From contig NZ_BAKW01000017.1 of the NCBI RefSeq assembly GCF_000614545.1, positions 22,884-86,883 on the forward strand: a stretch of DNA of 64,000 bases. The letters run 5' to 3'. Below, piece by piece: positions 8,852-19,120 of this stretch. Position 1 is the first letter of the stretch. Every line of letters begins with the position of its first letter. The notes under the pieces were generated by a model. That model had not been told where the DNA came from. It saw only the letters and a list, made by a program, of their open reading frames with translations, and made no database searches. Both the position numbers and the translations under genes were made by a program. The stretch comes from Asaia platycodi JCM 25414. GTDB lineage: Bacteria > Pseudomonadota > Alphaproteobacteria > Acetobacterales > Acetobacteraceae.

Positions 8852-10744
8852 CTAGCTCTGGTTCGCCAGCTCGATCTCGGCCTCTGCGTTGAGCCAGCGT
8901 TCTTCTGCAGCCTGTTCCTCTGCGATCAGCGCAGCCAGTCTCGTATTCAGCTTCGTTATCTCGCTGGCATCGCTTTTTTCATAAAGTGCCGGATCCGCAA
9001 GCCGCGTCTCTATCTTCGCTCGTTCCTTGCCCAATTGCTCCATGAGCTGCTCGGCAGCCTTAGCCACCTTGCGCAAAGGCGCCAAAGTGCGTCGCTGCTC
9101 GGCGCGGTCACGACGCTGGTCCTTGCGGCCAGTATTATCGGTGCCGCTTTCGATGCGTGTCTCGCTGGCGGCTTTTCTGGCGCGCTCGATCAGCCAGCTG
9201 CGATAGCCGTCCATGTCCTCGTCGAAGGGGGTGATGGTACCCTCATCGACCAGCCAGAGACGATCGGCCACGGATTCCACGAGATGAGAGTCATGGCTGA
9301 TCAGCACCACGGCCCCTTCAAAGTCGCATAACGCCCTGATGAGGGCATCGCGTGCATCCAGATCGAGATGGTTCGTCGGTTCATCGAGCAGCAGAAGATG
9401 GGGCGCGTTGCGTGTGGCCAGCGCCAGAAGGAGGCGGGCTTTCTCACCGCCTGACAGATCGCCCACGCGCGATTCTGCCTTGCCGGCGTCGAGGCCAAAG
9501 CGATCGAGCTGGGCGCGCACGGCGACTGGCGTCGCGTCCGGCATGGCGCGGCTCATATGGTCGATCGGCGTTTCGCTCAGCACGAGCTCGTCGCCCTGAT
9601 GCTGCGCAAAATAGCCTATGCGCAGCCGCGATGAGTGCTGCATGGTGCCCGAAATCGGTTCAAGTCGTCCGGCCAGCAGCTTGGCAAAAGTCGACTTGCC
9701 CTTGCCGTTCTGCCCCAGCAGCGCGATGCGATCATCGAGATCGAGACGGCAAGAGAGGTTGGAGAGCACGGCGCGCCCGTCATAGCCAACCGTCACCTTG
9801 TCGAGAGAGAGCATCGGCGGTGGAAGCGGGGCAGGCTCTGGAAAAGAGAAACGGGTCGGGCTGTCCTCGACAACGGAATCGATCTGCGGAAGCCGGGCGA
9901 GGGCTTTCAGTCGTGCCTGGGCCTGGCGCGCCTTGGTGGCCTTGGCCCGGAAACGATCGACGAAAGACTGCATATGCGCCCGCTGGGCGGCAAGGCGCTC
10001 GGCGGCGCGGTTTTGCTGCAGGGCTTGCTCGGTGCGGATACGAATGAACTCGTCATAGCCACCAGGCGTCAGGTTGATCCTGCCCTTATCGAGATGCGCG
10101 ATGGAATCGACCACGCTGTCCAGCAGCGAGCGATCGTGGCTGACCACGATGGCGGCGCCGGAGAAGGCCTTGAGCCAGTTTTCGAGCCAGATCGTCGCCT
10201 CGATGTCGAGGTGATTGGTCGGTTCGTCGAGGAGAAGCAGATCGGGGCTGAGGAAGAGCGCGGTGGCGAGCGCGACGCGCATCCTCCATCCGCCCGAGAA
10301 GGATGAGACCGGGCGCAGCTGTGCCTCATGGTCGAAACCAAGGCCTGAGAGAATACTGGCGGCACGCGCTGGGGCCGTATGGGCGTCGATCACGAGCAAC
10401 CGCTCATGGATATCGGCCAGACGCGTCGGATCGGATGTCGTTTCGGAATCATGAAGGAGCTGGGCGCGCTCGAGATCGCCTGCGAGCACTGTCTCGATGA
10501 GAGAGGCCTCGCCTTCTGGTGTTTCCTGTTTCACCCGGCCCATACTGGCCCGGTTCGATAATATGATCGTGCCGCCATCGGGGTGCAGATCGCCTGCGAT
10601 GGCGGCGAGAAGCGTCGATTTGCCGACGCCGTTTCGCCCCACTAGACCGATCTTGCGACCGGGATCGACGCTCAGTGAGGCATTGTCGAGGAGGACGCGC
10701 CCGGCGATGCGCAGGGTCAGATCGGTGATGGTCAGAAGGCTCAC
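8852..10744 (-). CDS. ABC-F family ATP-binding protein
   Basis: An intact 630-residue protein with two ABC ATPase domains and no membrane segments, the ABC-F layout. Each domain shows its Walker A (GRNGVGKST near residue 36; GQNGKGKST near 345), signature (SGGWRMR; LSGGEKARL) and Walker B with H-switch aspartate (LLLLDEPTNHLD, twice). A charged linker and C-terminal coiled coil follow (EQLMEQLGKERAKIETRLAD). ABC-F proteins act on ribosomes (EttA/Uup/YheS) to tune translation; this one looks YheS/Uup-like. It is transcribed divergently from ndk. Confidence 0.92.
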   Translation of the reverse strand: MSLLTITDLTLRIAGRVLLDNASLSVDPGRKIGLVGRNGVGKSTLLAAIAGDLHPDGGTIILSNRASMGRVKQETPEGEASLIETVLAGDLERAQLLHDSETTSDPTRLADIHERLLVIDAHTAPARAASILSGLGFDHEAQLRPVSSFSGGWRMRVALATALFLSPDLLLLDEPTNHLDIEATIWLENWLKAFSGAAIVVSHDRSLLDSVVDSIAHLDKGRINLTPGGYDEFIRIRTEQALQQNRAAERLAAQRAHMQSFVDRFRAKATKARQAQARLKALARLPQIDSVVEDSPTRFSFPEPAPLPPPMLSLDKVTVGYDGRAVLSNLSCRLDLDDRIALLGQNGKGKSTFAKLLAGRLEPISGTMQHSSRLRIGYFAQHQGDELVLSETPIDHMSRAMPDATPVAVRAQLDRFGLDAGKAESRVGDLSGGEKARLLLALATRNAPHLLLLDEPTNHLDLDARDALIRALCDFEGAVVLISHDSHLVESVADRLWLVDEGTITPFDEDMDGYRSWLIERARKAASETRIESGTDNTGRKDQRRDRAEQRRTLAPLRKVAKAAEQLMEQLGKERAKIETRLADPALYEKSDASEITKLNTRLAALIAEEQAAEERWLNAEAEIELANQS

Positions 10745-10861
10745 TGCAAATTCCCCGGCAGGATGGACGCGTTTTGATGTGATGCGGACTATCAGGAAGT
10801 GTTGTTTTGCTCTAGGGGAAGGGCGTTCACCGCTTCCCTTTTTTGTGCAGGAGTTGCCGCA

Positions 10862-11283
10862 ATGGCCCTGGAACGTACCCTTTCGATCATCAAGCCTGAC
10901 GCGACCCGTCGCAACCTGACCGGCAAGATCAATACCGTGTTCGAAGACGCAGGCCTGCGTATCGTCGCACAGAAGCGCATCAAGCTGACAGAAGATCAGG
11001 CCAAGGCTTCTACGCCGTTCACGCAGAGCGCCCCTTCTACGGCAGCCTTGTTTCTTCCATGCTGTCCGAGCCGGTTGTCGTGCAGGTTCTGCAGGGTGAA
11101 AACGCCGTTGCTCGTCATCGTGAAGTCATGGGTGCTACCAACCCGGCCCAGGCAGCGGACGGCACCGTGCGCAAGCTCTATGCCGAGAGCATCGAAGCCA
11201 ACTCTGTGCACGGTTCGGACAGCCTCGAGAACGCAAAGAACGAAATCGCTTTCTTCTTCGCCGAGACTGAAATCTGCGCGTAA
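10862..11283 (+). CDS. ndk: Nucleoside diphosphate kinase (one frameshift)
   Basis: Transfers the gamma phosphate of ATP to nucleoside diphosphates through a phosphohistidine. It begins [14 protein letters not shown], the family start, behind AGGAG. Frame breaks near 11008; restoring one base gives [18 protein letters not shown] and continues to the active-site segment [12 protein letters not shown], whose histidine is present, then IAFFFAE. The restored length is 140 residues, the usual size. A strong terminator follows at 11405-11430. This is an essential-type enzyme, so a true null is unlikely. Confidence 0.92.
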
Positions 11284-11404
11284 GACTTTTGCTATTTCGG
11301 GCTGTGTTGCCCTCGCTTCATAGGCGCGCAGCTCTCGATAGCACGGATGTTCCATTCGAGGATTTGTCATCTTCCCGGATGGATAGCCCGTGATGAACAA
11401 CAGG

Positions 11405-11430
11405 AAAGGTGGCCCGGGGCCACCTTTTTT
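11405..11430 (+). terminator. Rho-independent terminator after ndk
   Basis: A perfect 10-bp stem, AAAGGTGGCC (11405-11414) and GGCCACCTTT (11418-11427), with a 3-base loop and a run of six T in total. It is 120 bp after the ndk stop. Confidence 0.9.
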
Positions 11431-11654
11431 GTTGCCCGGTTCCGAAGAGAACTATTGGTCACTGTACTGTCATTAACAGGTTGACGATAATTTTCGTCAT
11501 ATACGACAGATGGTACTCGATATTAACGTTCGGTGTGATCGTGCCATGAAATTTTATATGTTTTTCATCTTGGGTAAGCAGAACCGAAGAGGAAACAATG
11601 ATAAAAATTGCGGAGTATCCAGCAGATCAATAATAGTGGAAGAGTGTATTTGAT
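11431..11654. promoter_or_regulatory. AT-rich upstream region with inverted repeat and possible leader ORF
   Basis: The composition is clearly more AT-rich than its surroundings. It holds an inverted repeat TGACGA (11482-11487) / TCGTCA (11494-11499). It also has an 11-codon reading frame starting ATG 11598 with a good site (GAGGAAAC) and peptide MIKIAEYPADQ, which ends in two stops in frame with the next gene. The region probably carries the promoter of the unknown gene at 11655; no clean -35/-10 pair could be fixed. Confidence 0.4.
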
Positions 11655-12131
11655 ATGGTGTGGTCACCGAATAGTGCAGCGTCAACATCGGGACATCTTG
11701 CCGGCTCGAACCAGAGCAGGGTTGTCCCTTTTCCTCGCAAGCGCGAACAGGCGCCGCAGGACCAGGTCGAAATTTCCGATCCCGATATCACTGTTCTGAC
11801 TGAAGATGGCCGCTCACTTGAAAAGCTTGGCATGTCCGGAGACGAATGCTGCTACATTCTCCTTCCTGACGTTCACCAAGTAACTTTCCGCTATCGCTCA
11901 GCCCCGTCTGAAGTTGTTGCGCCGACTCAGGATATGGCTTCGGCAATCTTCAGTAAAGTCATTGTCTCGGAGGTCGACGCGGTGTCTGAGATCGGAATAT
12001 CGAGCGCCGTTTCATCAGATCCTCACCTCGACGGTGACATGCGCTGGATCGAACCTGGACGTACTCTTTTCCTTTCCAGAAAATCTCCCGATCATGTAGC
12101 GCTTTTGTCGGTCCAGCTCATCAATCGGTAA
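11655..12131 (+). CDS. Unknown protein, 158 residues
   Basis: I recognise no family. The protein has a polar, basic N-terminus (SRVVPFPRKREQAPQ), then an acidic stretch (ISDPDITVLTEDGRSLEKLG), then mixed strands and helices. It has no signal peptide and no membrane segment. Two adjacent cysteines lie in DECCYILL. The start is uncertain: an ATG at 11598 in the same frame has a better ribosome site but is cut off by two stops. The AT-rich upstream DNA and lack of relatives I can name suggest a lineage-specific or acquired gene. It converges with the DMT exporter. Confidence 0.5.
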   Translation: MVWSPNSAASTSGHLAGSNQSRVVPFPRKREQAPQDQVEISDPDITVLTEDGRSLEKLGMSGDECCYILLPDVHQVTFRYRSAPSEVVAPTQDMASAIFSKVIVSEVDAVSEIGISSAVSSDPHLDGDMRWIEPGRTLFLSRKSPDHVALLSVQLINR

Positions 12132-12178
12132 AGTCGAGAGGCGCTTTCGGGCTCCGGATGCACTTGATTCTGGTGTTT

Positions 12179-13116
12179 TCAATCTGTCCTGTTCGGGTTC
12201 AGCAGAGTTCTGGCCCGACGCCAGGGACGTCCGTCTATTGCCGCAAGTCCTGTGCCGATCAAAGCCAGACCAGCTATCGCGTACCATCTGATCGTCTCAC
12301 CCAGAAACACCGTGCCGAGCAGCAACGCCATGATCGGCAGCAGGAAGGTGACCAGAGACAGATTGGTCGCACCCGCCGTTGCGAGAAGTCTGAAGTAGAG
12401 AATAAAGCGAGTGCCGTACTGAGAAAGGCAATTCCCGCAAAGGCGCCCCAGATCGTGATCGACGGAGAAGCCAGATTCCAGGGATGATCGACGATGAGGG
12501 AGAAAGGCATGATTAGCACCGTACTCGCGGTGAGTTGTCCGGTCGCGAGCCTCAGAGGTGGCAGATTTCTGAACCGCCGGCCATAAACACCGCCAAAGCC
12601 GTAGCTCAACGCGGCTGTGAGGCAAGCAAGCTCTCCCAGAAGCGATCGCTGCGCACCTCCGCCGAACAGAGCCGGACCGATCAGCACCCCTACGCCGCAG
12701 AACCCCATCGCGATGCCGATAATTTTCCCCCAGCGCAGTTTTTCATCATGGGTGAAGAAATGTGCGACCACGATGGTGAATACCGGGGTGGTGGCATTCA
12801 GGATGGCTGCAATACCGCTTGGTATGCGCGTCTCACCGAACGCGATTGCCGAGAACGGGATGACGTTATTCAGCATACCCAGCAGAAGCAGCCTCACCCA
12901 GACGGAGCGCTCCAGCATCAGAACATCGCGCCTTGAAAGCAGAAAAATATTGAGTGCAAGGGCCGCAAGCCCCACGCGCCCCAGCACGACCGTAAATGGC
13001 GGCACGGCCGAAACGAGAATTTTGAAAAAGAAGAAAGAACCGCCCCAGAGCAAGGCGAGCACCAGCAAGAGGCACCATTCTTCCAGCCCCATCCCCCGAT
13101 CATGCGAACGATGCAT
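12179..13116 (-). CDS. EamA/DMT-superfamily exporter (one frameshift)
   Basis: A ten-helix drug/metabolite transporter made of two EamA repeats. The start is LALLWGGSFFFFKILV, the first repeat ends near GVGVLIGPALF, and the second begins ACLTAALSYGFGGVY. Frame is lost near 12405 in a T-run (minus strand). Restoring one base gives ILYFRLLATAGATNLSLV and the characteristic ending LLGTVFLGETIRWYAIAGLALIG. The restored length is 312 residues, as expected. The substrate is unknown; relatives export amino acids, metabolites or drugs. Confidence 0.85.
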
Positions 13117-13253
13117 GTCTTGCCCCTCTGCGGTCTGTTCTGCGATCCTTGACTTCTGCCATGAGCGGCCATTTCTCGCACCCCGGCCGGCAGCCGGTCG
13201 CGACGAATTGTCATGAGGCGTGTTTTTCGGAGCGCAGCTCAGGGAGAAGGGCG

Positions 13254-13840
13254 ATGAGGGGACACTTCAGCGATGTCTCGTTCAAAGAGCTTGGGCCGCG
13301 TCTGATCGTCATGGGGCCGAGCAACAGCGGCAAATCGACGCTCTCGGTTTTCATCGGGAGCGTTCGGGGCCTTCCGGTCGTGCATCTCGACCTCCTGCGC
13401 CATGAAGCTGGCAGTTTCGACAAGATGAGGCCCTTGGCCGATTTCCATCACGATCATGCTCTCGCAATAGAGGCACCGTCATGGGTCATGGATGGCAATT
13501 ATTCATCCTGCCTCGATCGGCGTCTGGCACGGGCGACTGGCATTATTCTGCTCGACGCGACGACCATGACCAGTTTGCAGCGCTACGTTACGCGATGCCT
13601 CGGCAGGCGGGTTCGTCATGGAGGGTACGGCGCGACCATTGAGTCTATGCGGTTTTCGATGGTGCGACACATCGTCGGGCCGACACGGTCGAACAGAAGG
13701 CGTTATCGCCACATGTTCGACACATGGGCCTGCCGAAGCTCTTTCTTCCCACGCCGCAGGCAGTAGCGGCATTCCGCCGGCGGGAGCAGGCTATTTTTTT
13801 AGTCCGGCGGAAGCTCGCTGTTCCTGCGGTTGTCAATTAA
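13254..13840 (+). CDS. P-loop kinase-like (topology-modulation/FlaR-type) protein (frameshift near the end)
   Basis: The Walker A reads VMGPSNSGKSTLS at the start, followed by VVHLDLLRHE and the WVMDGNYSS strand, a pattern shared with FlaR/adenylate-kinase-like P-loop proteins. The chosen start, ATG 13254, has AGGGAGAAGG upstream; an earlier in-frame ATG at 13149 overlaps the divergent exporter promoter. The frame as read stops at 13766. One added G near 13727 gives GLPKLFLPTPQAVAAF, a C-terminus typical of these proteins, ending at 13840 (195 residues). The extension overlaps the convergent sugar porter tail by 42 bp. Substrate unknown. Confidence 0.65.
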
Positions 13841-15282
13841 CGAAGCCCCGGTAGCGAGGTGAGAGCCAAAGGGACCGGCAAGCAGTGTTTCCTCGATTTT
13901 TTCAAGCGAGACGCCTTTCGTTTCCGGTACGAAACGCAAAACGAACAGCATCGATGCGAGGCAGAGGGCGGCAAAGAGCCACATCGAAAACGCCCCGTGA
14001 AAGACGGCGTTGAGCGTGGCATTTCCTGCCAGCATCGGAAAGCTCTGCGCCACGATGAAATTCATGACCCAGTTGGAGGCGACGGCAAGACTCATACCGA
14101 TTGAGCGCAGCCTGTTGGGAAAGATCTCGGACACCAGTATCCATGCGACAGGCCCCCAGGAAAGGCCGAACATCAGCATGTAAAGCAGGAGCCCGAACAG
14201 GGCGAGCAGGCCCGTATCCTGCGTGTAAAGGGCTAGGGAAGAGGCCAGCAGCCCGAGAGTCATTCCGAGCGATCCCCAGAGTATGAGCGTCTGCGACCCT
14301 TCCGATCCACGATCCAGGCGCCGATCATGCCTCCGGCAAGGTTGGCGACACCGATCCAGATCGTCTGGAAGAGAGCATTTTGCAGGCTGCCGCTCGAGGC
14401 GCTCAGCAGCATCGGCGCATAATAGACGACGATGTTGATGCCGGTGAATTGCTGCAACCCCGCCACCATGGCCCCTATGAAAATGATCCATCTTGCGCGT
14501 CGGTCGCGTAGGACACCTATCAGCGAGCGGCTCGCTGCTCCATGATGGGTGATCGAGATGCGGATTTCGTTTATAAGCGACTGCGCGTGGGCCTCGTTCG
14601 AGATGCGCGCCAGTGTTCTGAGCGCGTGATCCTCACGCCCCTTGGTCATGTGCCAGCGCGGCGACTCAGGAATGAGGAAGATCGTGGCGCAGAAAATCAC
14701 GCAGGGGACGATTTCCGATCCGAGCATCCAGCGCCAGCCCATTTCCTCTAGCCATGCAGTGCTGGCGCGGGCTGCGATCAGGTAGTTGACGATATAGACC
14801 AGTAGGGCCCCCAGAACGATGGCAAATTGCTCCATCGAGAGCGCTCGGCCGCGCATATCCTTGGGGGAGACCTCTGACATGTACATCGGTGACACGGCAG
14901 AGGCGATGCCCACGGCCAGCCCTCCCAGCATGCGATAAAGCACAAATTGTGTGAAGTCTGGCGCGAGAGCGGCGCCCAGCGATTGTACCGAGAACAGGAT
15001 GGCGCAAACAAACAGCGCCATGCGTCTGCCAAGCTTGTGGGCGAGCCAGCCGGAGGCGAACGCGCCTGCGATACAGCCGAGAATGACGCTCGATACCGCC
15101 CAGCCGGTTTCTGCGTCGCTCAGATGAAAATGAGCCCGTATCGGCCCGATTGCTCCTGAGATGACCGAGGTATCGTAGCCGAACAAGATGCCGCCCAGAG
15201 CGGCAACCGCACAAATGCGTAGAACATAGGAGACGTCGTGACGCTCGGAAGAGACACCGACGAGCTCGCTCACCCGGCTCAT
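13799..15282 (-). CDS. MFS sugar porter (one frameshift)
   Basis: A twelve-helix proton-coupled transporter of the sugar porter family (XylE/GalP/AraE-like). Motifs are GGILFGYDTSVISGA at helix 1, the GWLAHKLGRRMAL loop, PMYMSEVSPKDMRG, PESPRWHMTKG, LQQFTGINIVVYYAP and, late, VPETKGVSLEKIEE. Frame is lost near 14293 in the VDRKGRR loop. One added base gives TLILWGSLGM and a full 494 residues. The start has GGGAGA upstream. It is divergent from a sugar-phosphate-isomerase-like gene, so both may serve one sugar or polyol. Confidence 0.9.
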
Positions 15283-15482
15283 AAGATATCTCCCGCGCCG
15301 GACGGTTCAATGAGAGCTCCGGCATCATAGGACGATGCAGAATGCAGGCGGTTCTGATGGGTGATCGTTTCGGAGCGGTGGGGCAGATAGTTGGAAAAGC
15401 GCATGGGCGCACCTCGAAGATGACGTGTACGTAACCTTCCAAACCTACGAAGCGCGTTGGCAAAGCGTATGCCTATTCCGAT

Positions 15483-15499
15483 GGTTTTCCATCAAAACC
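15483..15499. promoter_or_regulatory. Inverted repeat in the divergent porter/isomerase region
   Basis: GGTTTT (15483-15488) and AAAACC (15494-15499) form a perfect inverted repeat with a 5-base spacer. It lies in the 322-bp region between the divergent sugar porter and isomerase starts. LacI- or GntR-type regulators use such sites; no regulator gene is adjacent, so this is a candidate only. Confidence 0.35.
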
Positions 15500-15604
15500 G
15501 GCATGGGGCGTGTGCTGATCGACGTCAGGATCGGACGCAGGGCCTCCAGCCTGCTGGAACAAGCCCTCTTCATTTTCGTTCATTTCCGAAGAGAGGTCAG
15601 ACTT

Positions 15605-16431
15605 ATGGCTACCGCCTTGCACGGCATTTCAAGCTTTCACAGCAATCTGATCACCGATATCCGTCTCGCACGGGAGGCCGGGTTCGACGAGCTTGAGATT
15701 TTCTATCCCAAGCTCGCCCGTTTTCTGGCGTGTGGCGGCTCGCTTCAGACACTCGGTCGCACGATTGAGGAGGCTGGTCTGCGTGTCGGTTATGTCAGCG
15801 CGCTCGACCATATCGAGCGTCACGAACCCGAACCATTCGCCCAACTTTTGAGTGAGGCGCGCAAGATTACCGAAGAGGCTCAGGCTCTGGGTGCCAAAAC
15901 TGTCATGATCCTTCCGCGCAATGGCATTGACCATCTGTCGCAAGAGCAGATCATGGAAATCATGACGCGCAATATTGCGGCGATTGCCGCGATCGGGAAG
16001 GATCATGGTATTCGCTACATGATCGAACTGCCCGCCTTCACGCAGTTTCGCAGCCTTGCGCAGGCCGAAGAAATCTTCAGGCGAGTGGGGGCCGATAATA
16101 TCGGGGTAGTTGTCGATTTCTGGCATTTCCATGCCTCGGGCCAGACCCCTGAAGATGTTGAGGTCTTCGATAAAGGCAGAATTTTCGGCGTACATTTCTG
16201 CGACGGTCGTCGTCCTCGCCGCGATGAGGCCTGGGATGAAACGGTTCTACGCGCTGTATGCCGGGGGAAGGAGAGATCGACCTTACGGCCTGGTCTGATG
16301 CGGTGCGCCGCAGCGGCTATGACGGAAGCTGGTCAATCGAATTGATCAGCCCCGCTTTATGGGAGAGTGACCCGCAATATTTGCTACCCGAGCTACAGAA
16401 TCGACTCCGTTCCTTCATGAACCTCGCCTGA
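15605..16431 (+). CDS. TIM-barrel sugar phosphate isomerase/epimerase (one frameshift)
   Basis: A member of the xylose-isomerase-like TIM-barrel (AP endonuclease 2) family. It reads GISSFHSNLITDIRLAREAGFDELEIF at the start, then metal-ligand strands MIELPAF, VVVDFWHFHASG and VHFCDGR. The start is ATG 15605 after GAGAGG. Frame is lost near 16257; one added base gives PGEGEIDLTAWSDAV, then the typical C-terminal GSWSIELISPALW, ending at 16431 with 275 residues. Relatives act on inositol, tagatose/psicose or hydroxypyruvate. The divergent porter suggests sugar or polyol use; the exact substrate is unknown. Confidence 0.8.
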
Positions 16432-16605
16432 GACGTTGCCTTGCGGGAAGGCTGCTAGCGAGATGCAGTCGGCCCCGGGCGCGAGGACTTCTGACCATTG
16501 CTCGATTTTCAGTGTTTCTGGTCAGTAGGCCGGGAGCGCCGATCTGGTCTGCGGTCTCTCAGGGTGCTACGAGCGCAGTATCCAGATCGTTTCGTAGAGA
16601 GAGTA

Positions 16606-17588
16606 ATGCAGGCAGACCAGACCAACCGGGAGTCGTGCCCCGACGCGATGCCGTCGCTATGCGGCTATCGCGTGGCCGTTTTGATACCCTGCTATAATGA
16701 GGAAGTGACAATCGGCGCCGTCGTGCGCGATATGCGAATGGCGCTGCCCGATGCCGCCCTCTTTGTGTACGACAATAATTCGACAGACCAGACTTTGGCG
16801 CGCGCTCGCGAGGCCGGGGCCATTACGCGCCGTGAGCGGCTGCAAGGCAAAGGTCATGTCATCAGGCGGATGTTTGCCGATATCGAGGCCGATTTTTACG
16901 TTCTGATCGATGGCGATGGGACTTATGAGGCGGCCGCCGCGCCAAAGATGATACGTCTGGCTCTTGAAAATGCCCATGACACCGTGATGGGCGTACGGGT
17001 GCATGAGCGTGCCGAAGCTATCGTGCCGGACATGTTCTGGGTAACAAGGTGCTGACAGGACTGGTCGTCAGTCTTTTCGGCCGTGGCCAGTCAGACATGC
17101 TTTCGGGTTACCGGGTGTTCAGCCGTCGTTTCGTCAAGTCGTTCCCAGCGATCTCATCCGGGTTTGAAACCGAAACCGAGCTCACGGTCCATGCCCTGCA
17201 ACTCAACATGTCCATGGGCGAGGTCTCGACCCGTTATGTCGAGCGTCCCGAGGGGTCGTTCTCGAAACTGAGTACCTATCGCGACGGGTTCAGAATTCTG
17301 GGCACGATCATCCATCTTTTGAAACAGGAACGGCCTTTTCTGTTTTTCGGACTCATCGGCTGCGTTCTCGCGGCGACTGGCGGTCTGGTCGGACTGCGCT
17401 CTGTGCTCGACTTCATCGAAACTCACACCGTACCGCATCTGCCTTCGGCGGTTCTGGCCACCGGGCTTGAAATACTGGCGGCGCTGTCTCTCGTTTGCGG
17501 TGTCATTCTAGACAGCGTTACTCACGGGCGTCAGGAGAACAAGCGCCTGGCCTATCTCGGTCTGCAAGCGCCGCCGAGCGTTCAGTAA
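16606..17588 (+). CDS. Family 2 glycosyltransferase with C-terminal membrane helices (one frameshift)
   Basis: The GT-A domain begins VAVLIPCYNEEVTIG, then FVYDNNSTDQT and the DxD-like LIDGDGTY, as in polyprenyl-phosphate mannosyl/glucosyl transferases. The start ATG 16606 follows GAGAGAG. Frame is lost near 17030; one added base gives GHVLGNKVLTGLV and continues with DMLSGYRVFSRRFVKSFP (family hallmark). Two C-terminal membrane helices follow. The restored length is 327 residues. It would make a lipid-linked sugar at the inner membrane. The next gene encodes a large membrane protein, a common pairing for lipid-linked sugar donors and their acceptors. Confidence 0.85.
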
Positions 17589-17695
17589 CGGGCGTTTCTC
17601 ACTCGTATTACTTCAGACACCCGCTTTTCCCGTTTCTGCAAACCAGGATACCGTCCTTGCTGCGCCTTTTGAGAGATGTTCCGCCCTTTTCGCCA

Positions 17696-19064
17696 ATGCT
17701 TCGGCCAGCCTGGGTCTATAGTTTCTTTGCCTGTCTCATGGCCATGGCTTGTATTCTGCTTACACCGCCTGGTCAGAGTCCTGATGAACGCAACCACCTG
17801 GCGAGAGTAGTACAGATTTCTCAGGGCGGTTTTGTCGGCTTGAAAAACGGGCCCAAGGAGGCTGGGGGATATTTGCCCGCCAATTTCCCGACAGAAGCGA
17901 GATGCTCAATTCTCTGCGGTTCAATCCTGACGCCAAGGTCCCGATGCCGGAGTTGCTGGCGCTTTCGCAACGGCACTGGTCGCATGAGAAGAGCTGGACT
18001 GCGTTCGGCAATACGGTCATCTACGCCCCTATCGCCTATCTGCCGGGCGCGGCGACCAGCTTCGTCGCTCGACAGGGGCGCGCAACGATCATCCAGACAA
18101 GCTATGCCGTTCGCGCGGCAAACGCGCTCAGTACCATTCTGCTCTGCACGCTGGGCATCGCGATTACGCGTCGTGGAATGCTCTATCTTGCCGTGATTTC
18201 GAGCCTGCCCATGGTAATGGCGTTGGGCGCATCCTGCTCTCAGGACGGCGTGATCATCGGGCTCGCCGTGCTGACCGCTGCGCTCTTGACCCGTCTGGAC
18301 GAAACGACCCCGGGGTCAACACGCTTATGGGTCGTCGTCGCCGTTCTCTTCTCAGTGCTGACGGTAAGCAAGCCGCCACTGCTTTTATGCAGTCTCATTC
18401 CATTGGGATTCGCTCGACCTGCTCGCGCCTGGTTGCGCGCCTTGCCGCTGATTTCGAGTGTCGCGACGTTTCTTTTCTGGCAGAAATTCGGACTTGATCC
18501 GACGAAAATTCCTTTTCGAGACGGTTCAGGCGTGTCGGATAGCGGTCAGGTTCACTGGGTTCTGACGCACCCCCAATTGCTACCTGCCTTAGCCTATCAC
18601 ACGTTGCAGCAAAATATTGGTCACAATATTCACGAGTTTATGGGCGTTCTGGGATGGCTCGATACCCTTTTCCCTAATTGGTTCTATTGTCTGATCGCTG
18701 GCGTAATCGGTGTCGTGCTGGCTTTCAGTAGCTATCCGGCTCTGGGTGATAGAGAGCTGCGTCAGTCCAGTCCGGTATCAGCGTTGGCGGTATTTTCTAT
18801 GGCCCTCGCCACAGGTGGCGTATTTTTTTCGATCTATGTGATTTGGACGCCGGTTGGTGCGCCGGTGATCGATGGCGTGCAGGGACGGTACTTCCTCCCC
18901 ATAGCGCCGTTTCTTGCGCTTGTTTTCCCAAAGGTCAGGGTCGAGGGGCAGGTCGCCTCTTCTATGCGCGTACATCAGATCGCAATGCTTGGCCTAGTAC
19001 TCTTCCTCGCTCTTGATATGGTCACGCTCACTTGCTTCTGGCGTCACGCTATTGGCTGGCCTGA
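17696..19064 (+). CDS. DUF2142-type polytopic membrane protein (two frameshifts)
   Basis: A multi-helix membrane protein with the DUF2142 opening signature: helix, then PPGQSPDERNHLARVVQISQGG. Such proteins are glycosyltransferase-like (GT-C fold) partners of lipid-linked sugar synthases. Frame is lost near 17898; one added base joins EMLNSLRFNPDAKVP. As read, the frame runs to 19158, through a perfect terminator. One more base near 19032 gives LLLASRYWLA and a stop at 19064 (456 residues), leaving the terminator between this gene and purN; I prefer that end. The start ATG 17696 is uncertain, and an upstream TTG is possible. Confidence 0.7.
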
Positions 19065-19088
19065 CGGCACTCCGCAGGCGCACAGAAG

Positions 19089-19120
19089 AAAGCCCGGTTC
19101 AAAAACCGGGCTTTTCTTTC
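19089..19120. terminator. Bidirectional rho-independent terminator
   Basis: A perfect 11-bp stem, AAAGCCCGGTT (19089-19099) and AACCGGGCTTT (19104-19114), with a 4-base loop and T-rich flanks. It lies between the convergent DUF2142 gene and purN. Confidence 0.9.

Noticed and set aside
11000..11015. Programmed ribosomal frameshift in ndk and other genes
   Set aside because: There is no common slippery heptamer or downstream structure, dozens of unrelated genes are affected, and ndk is not known to use frameshifting.
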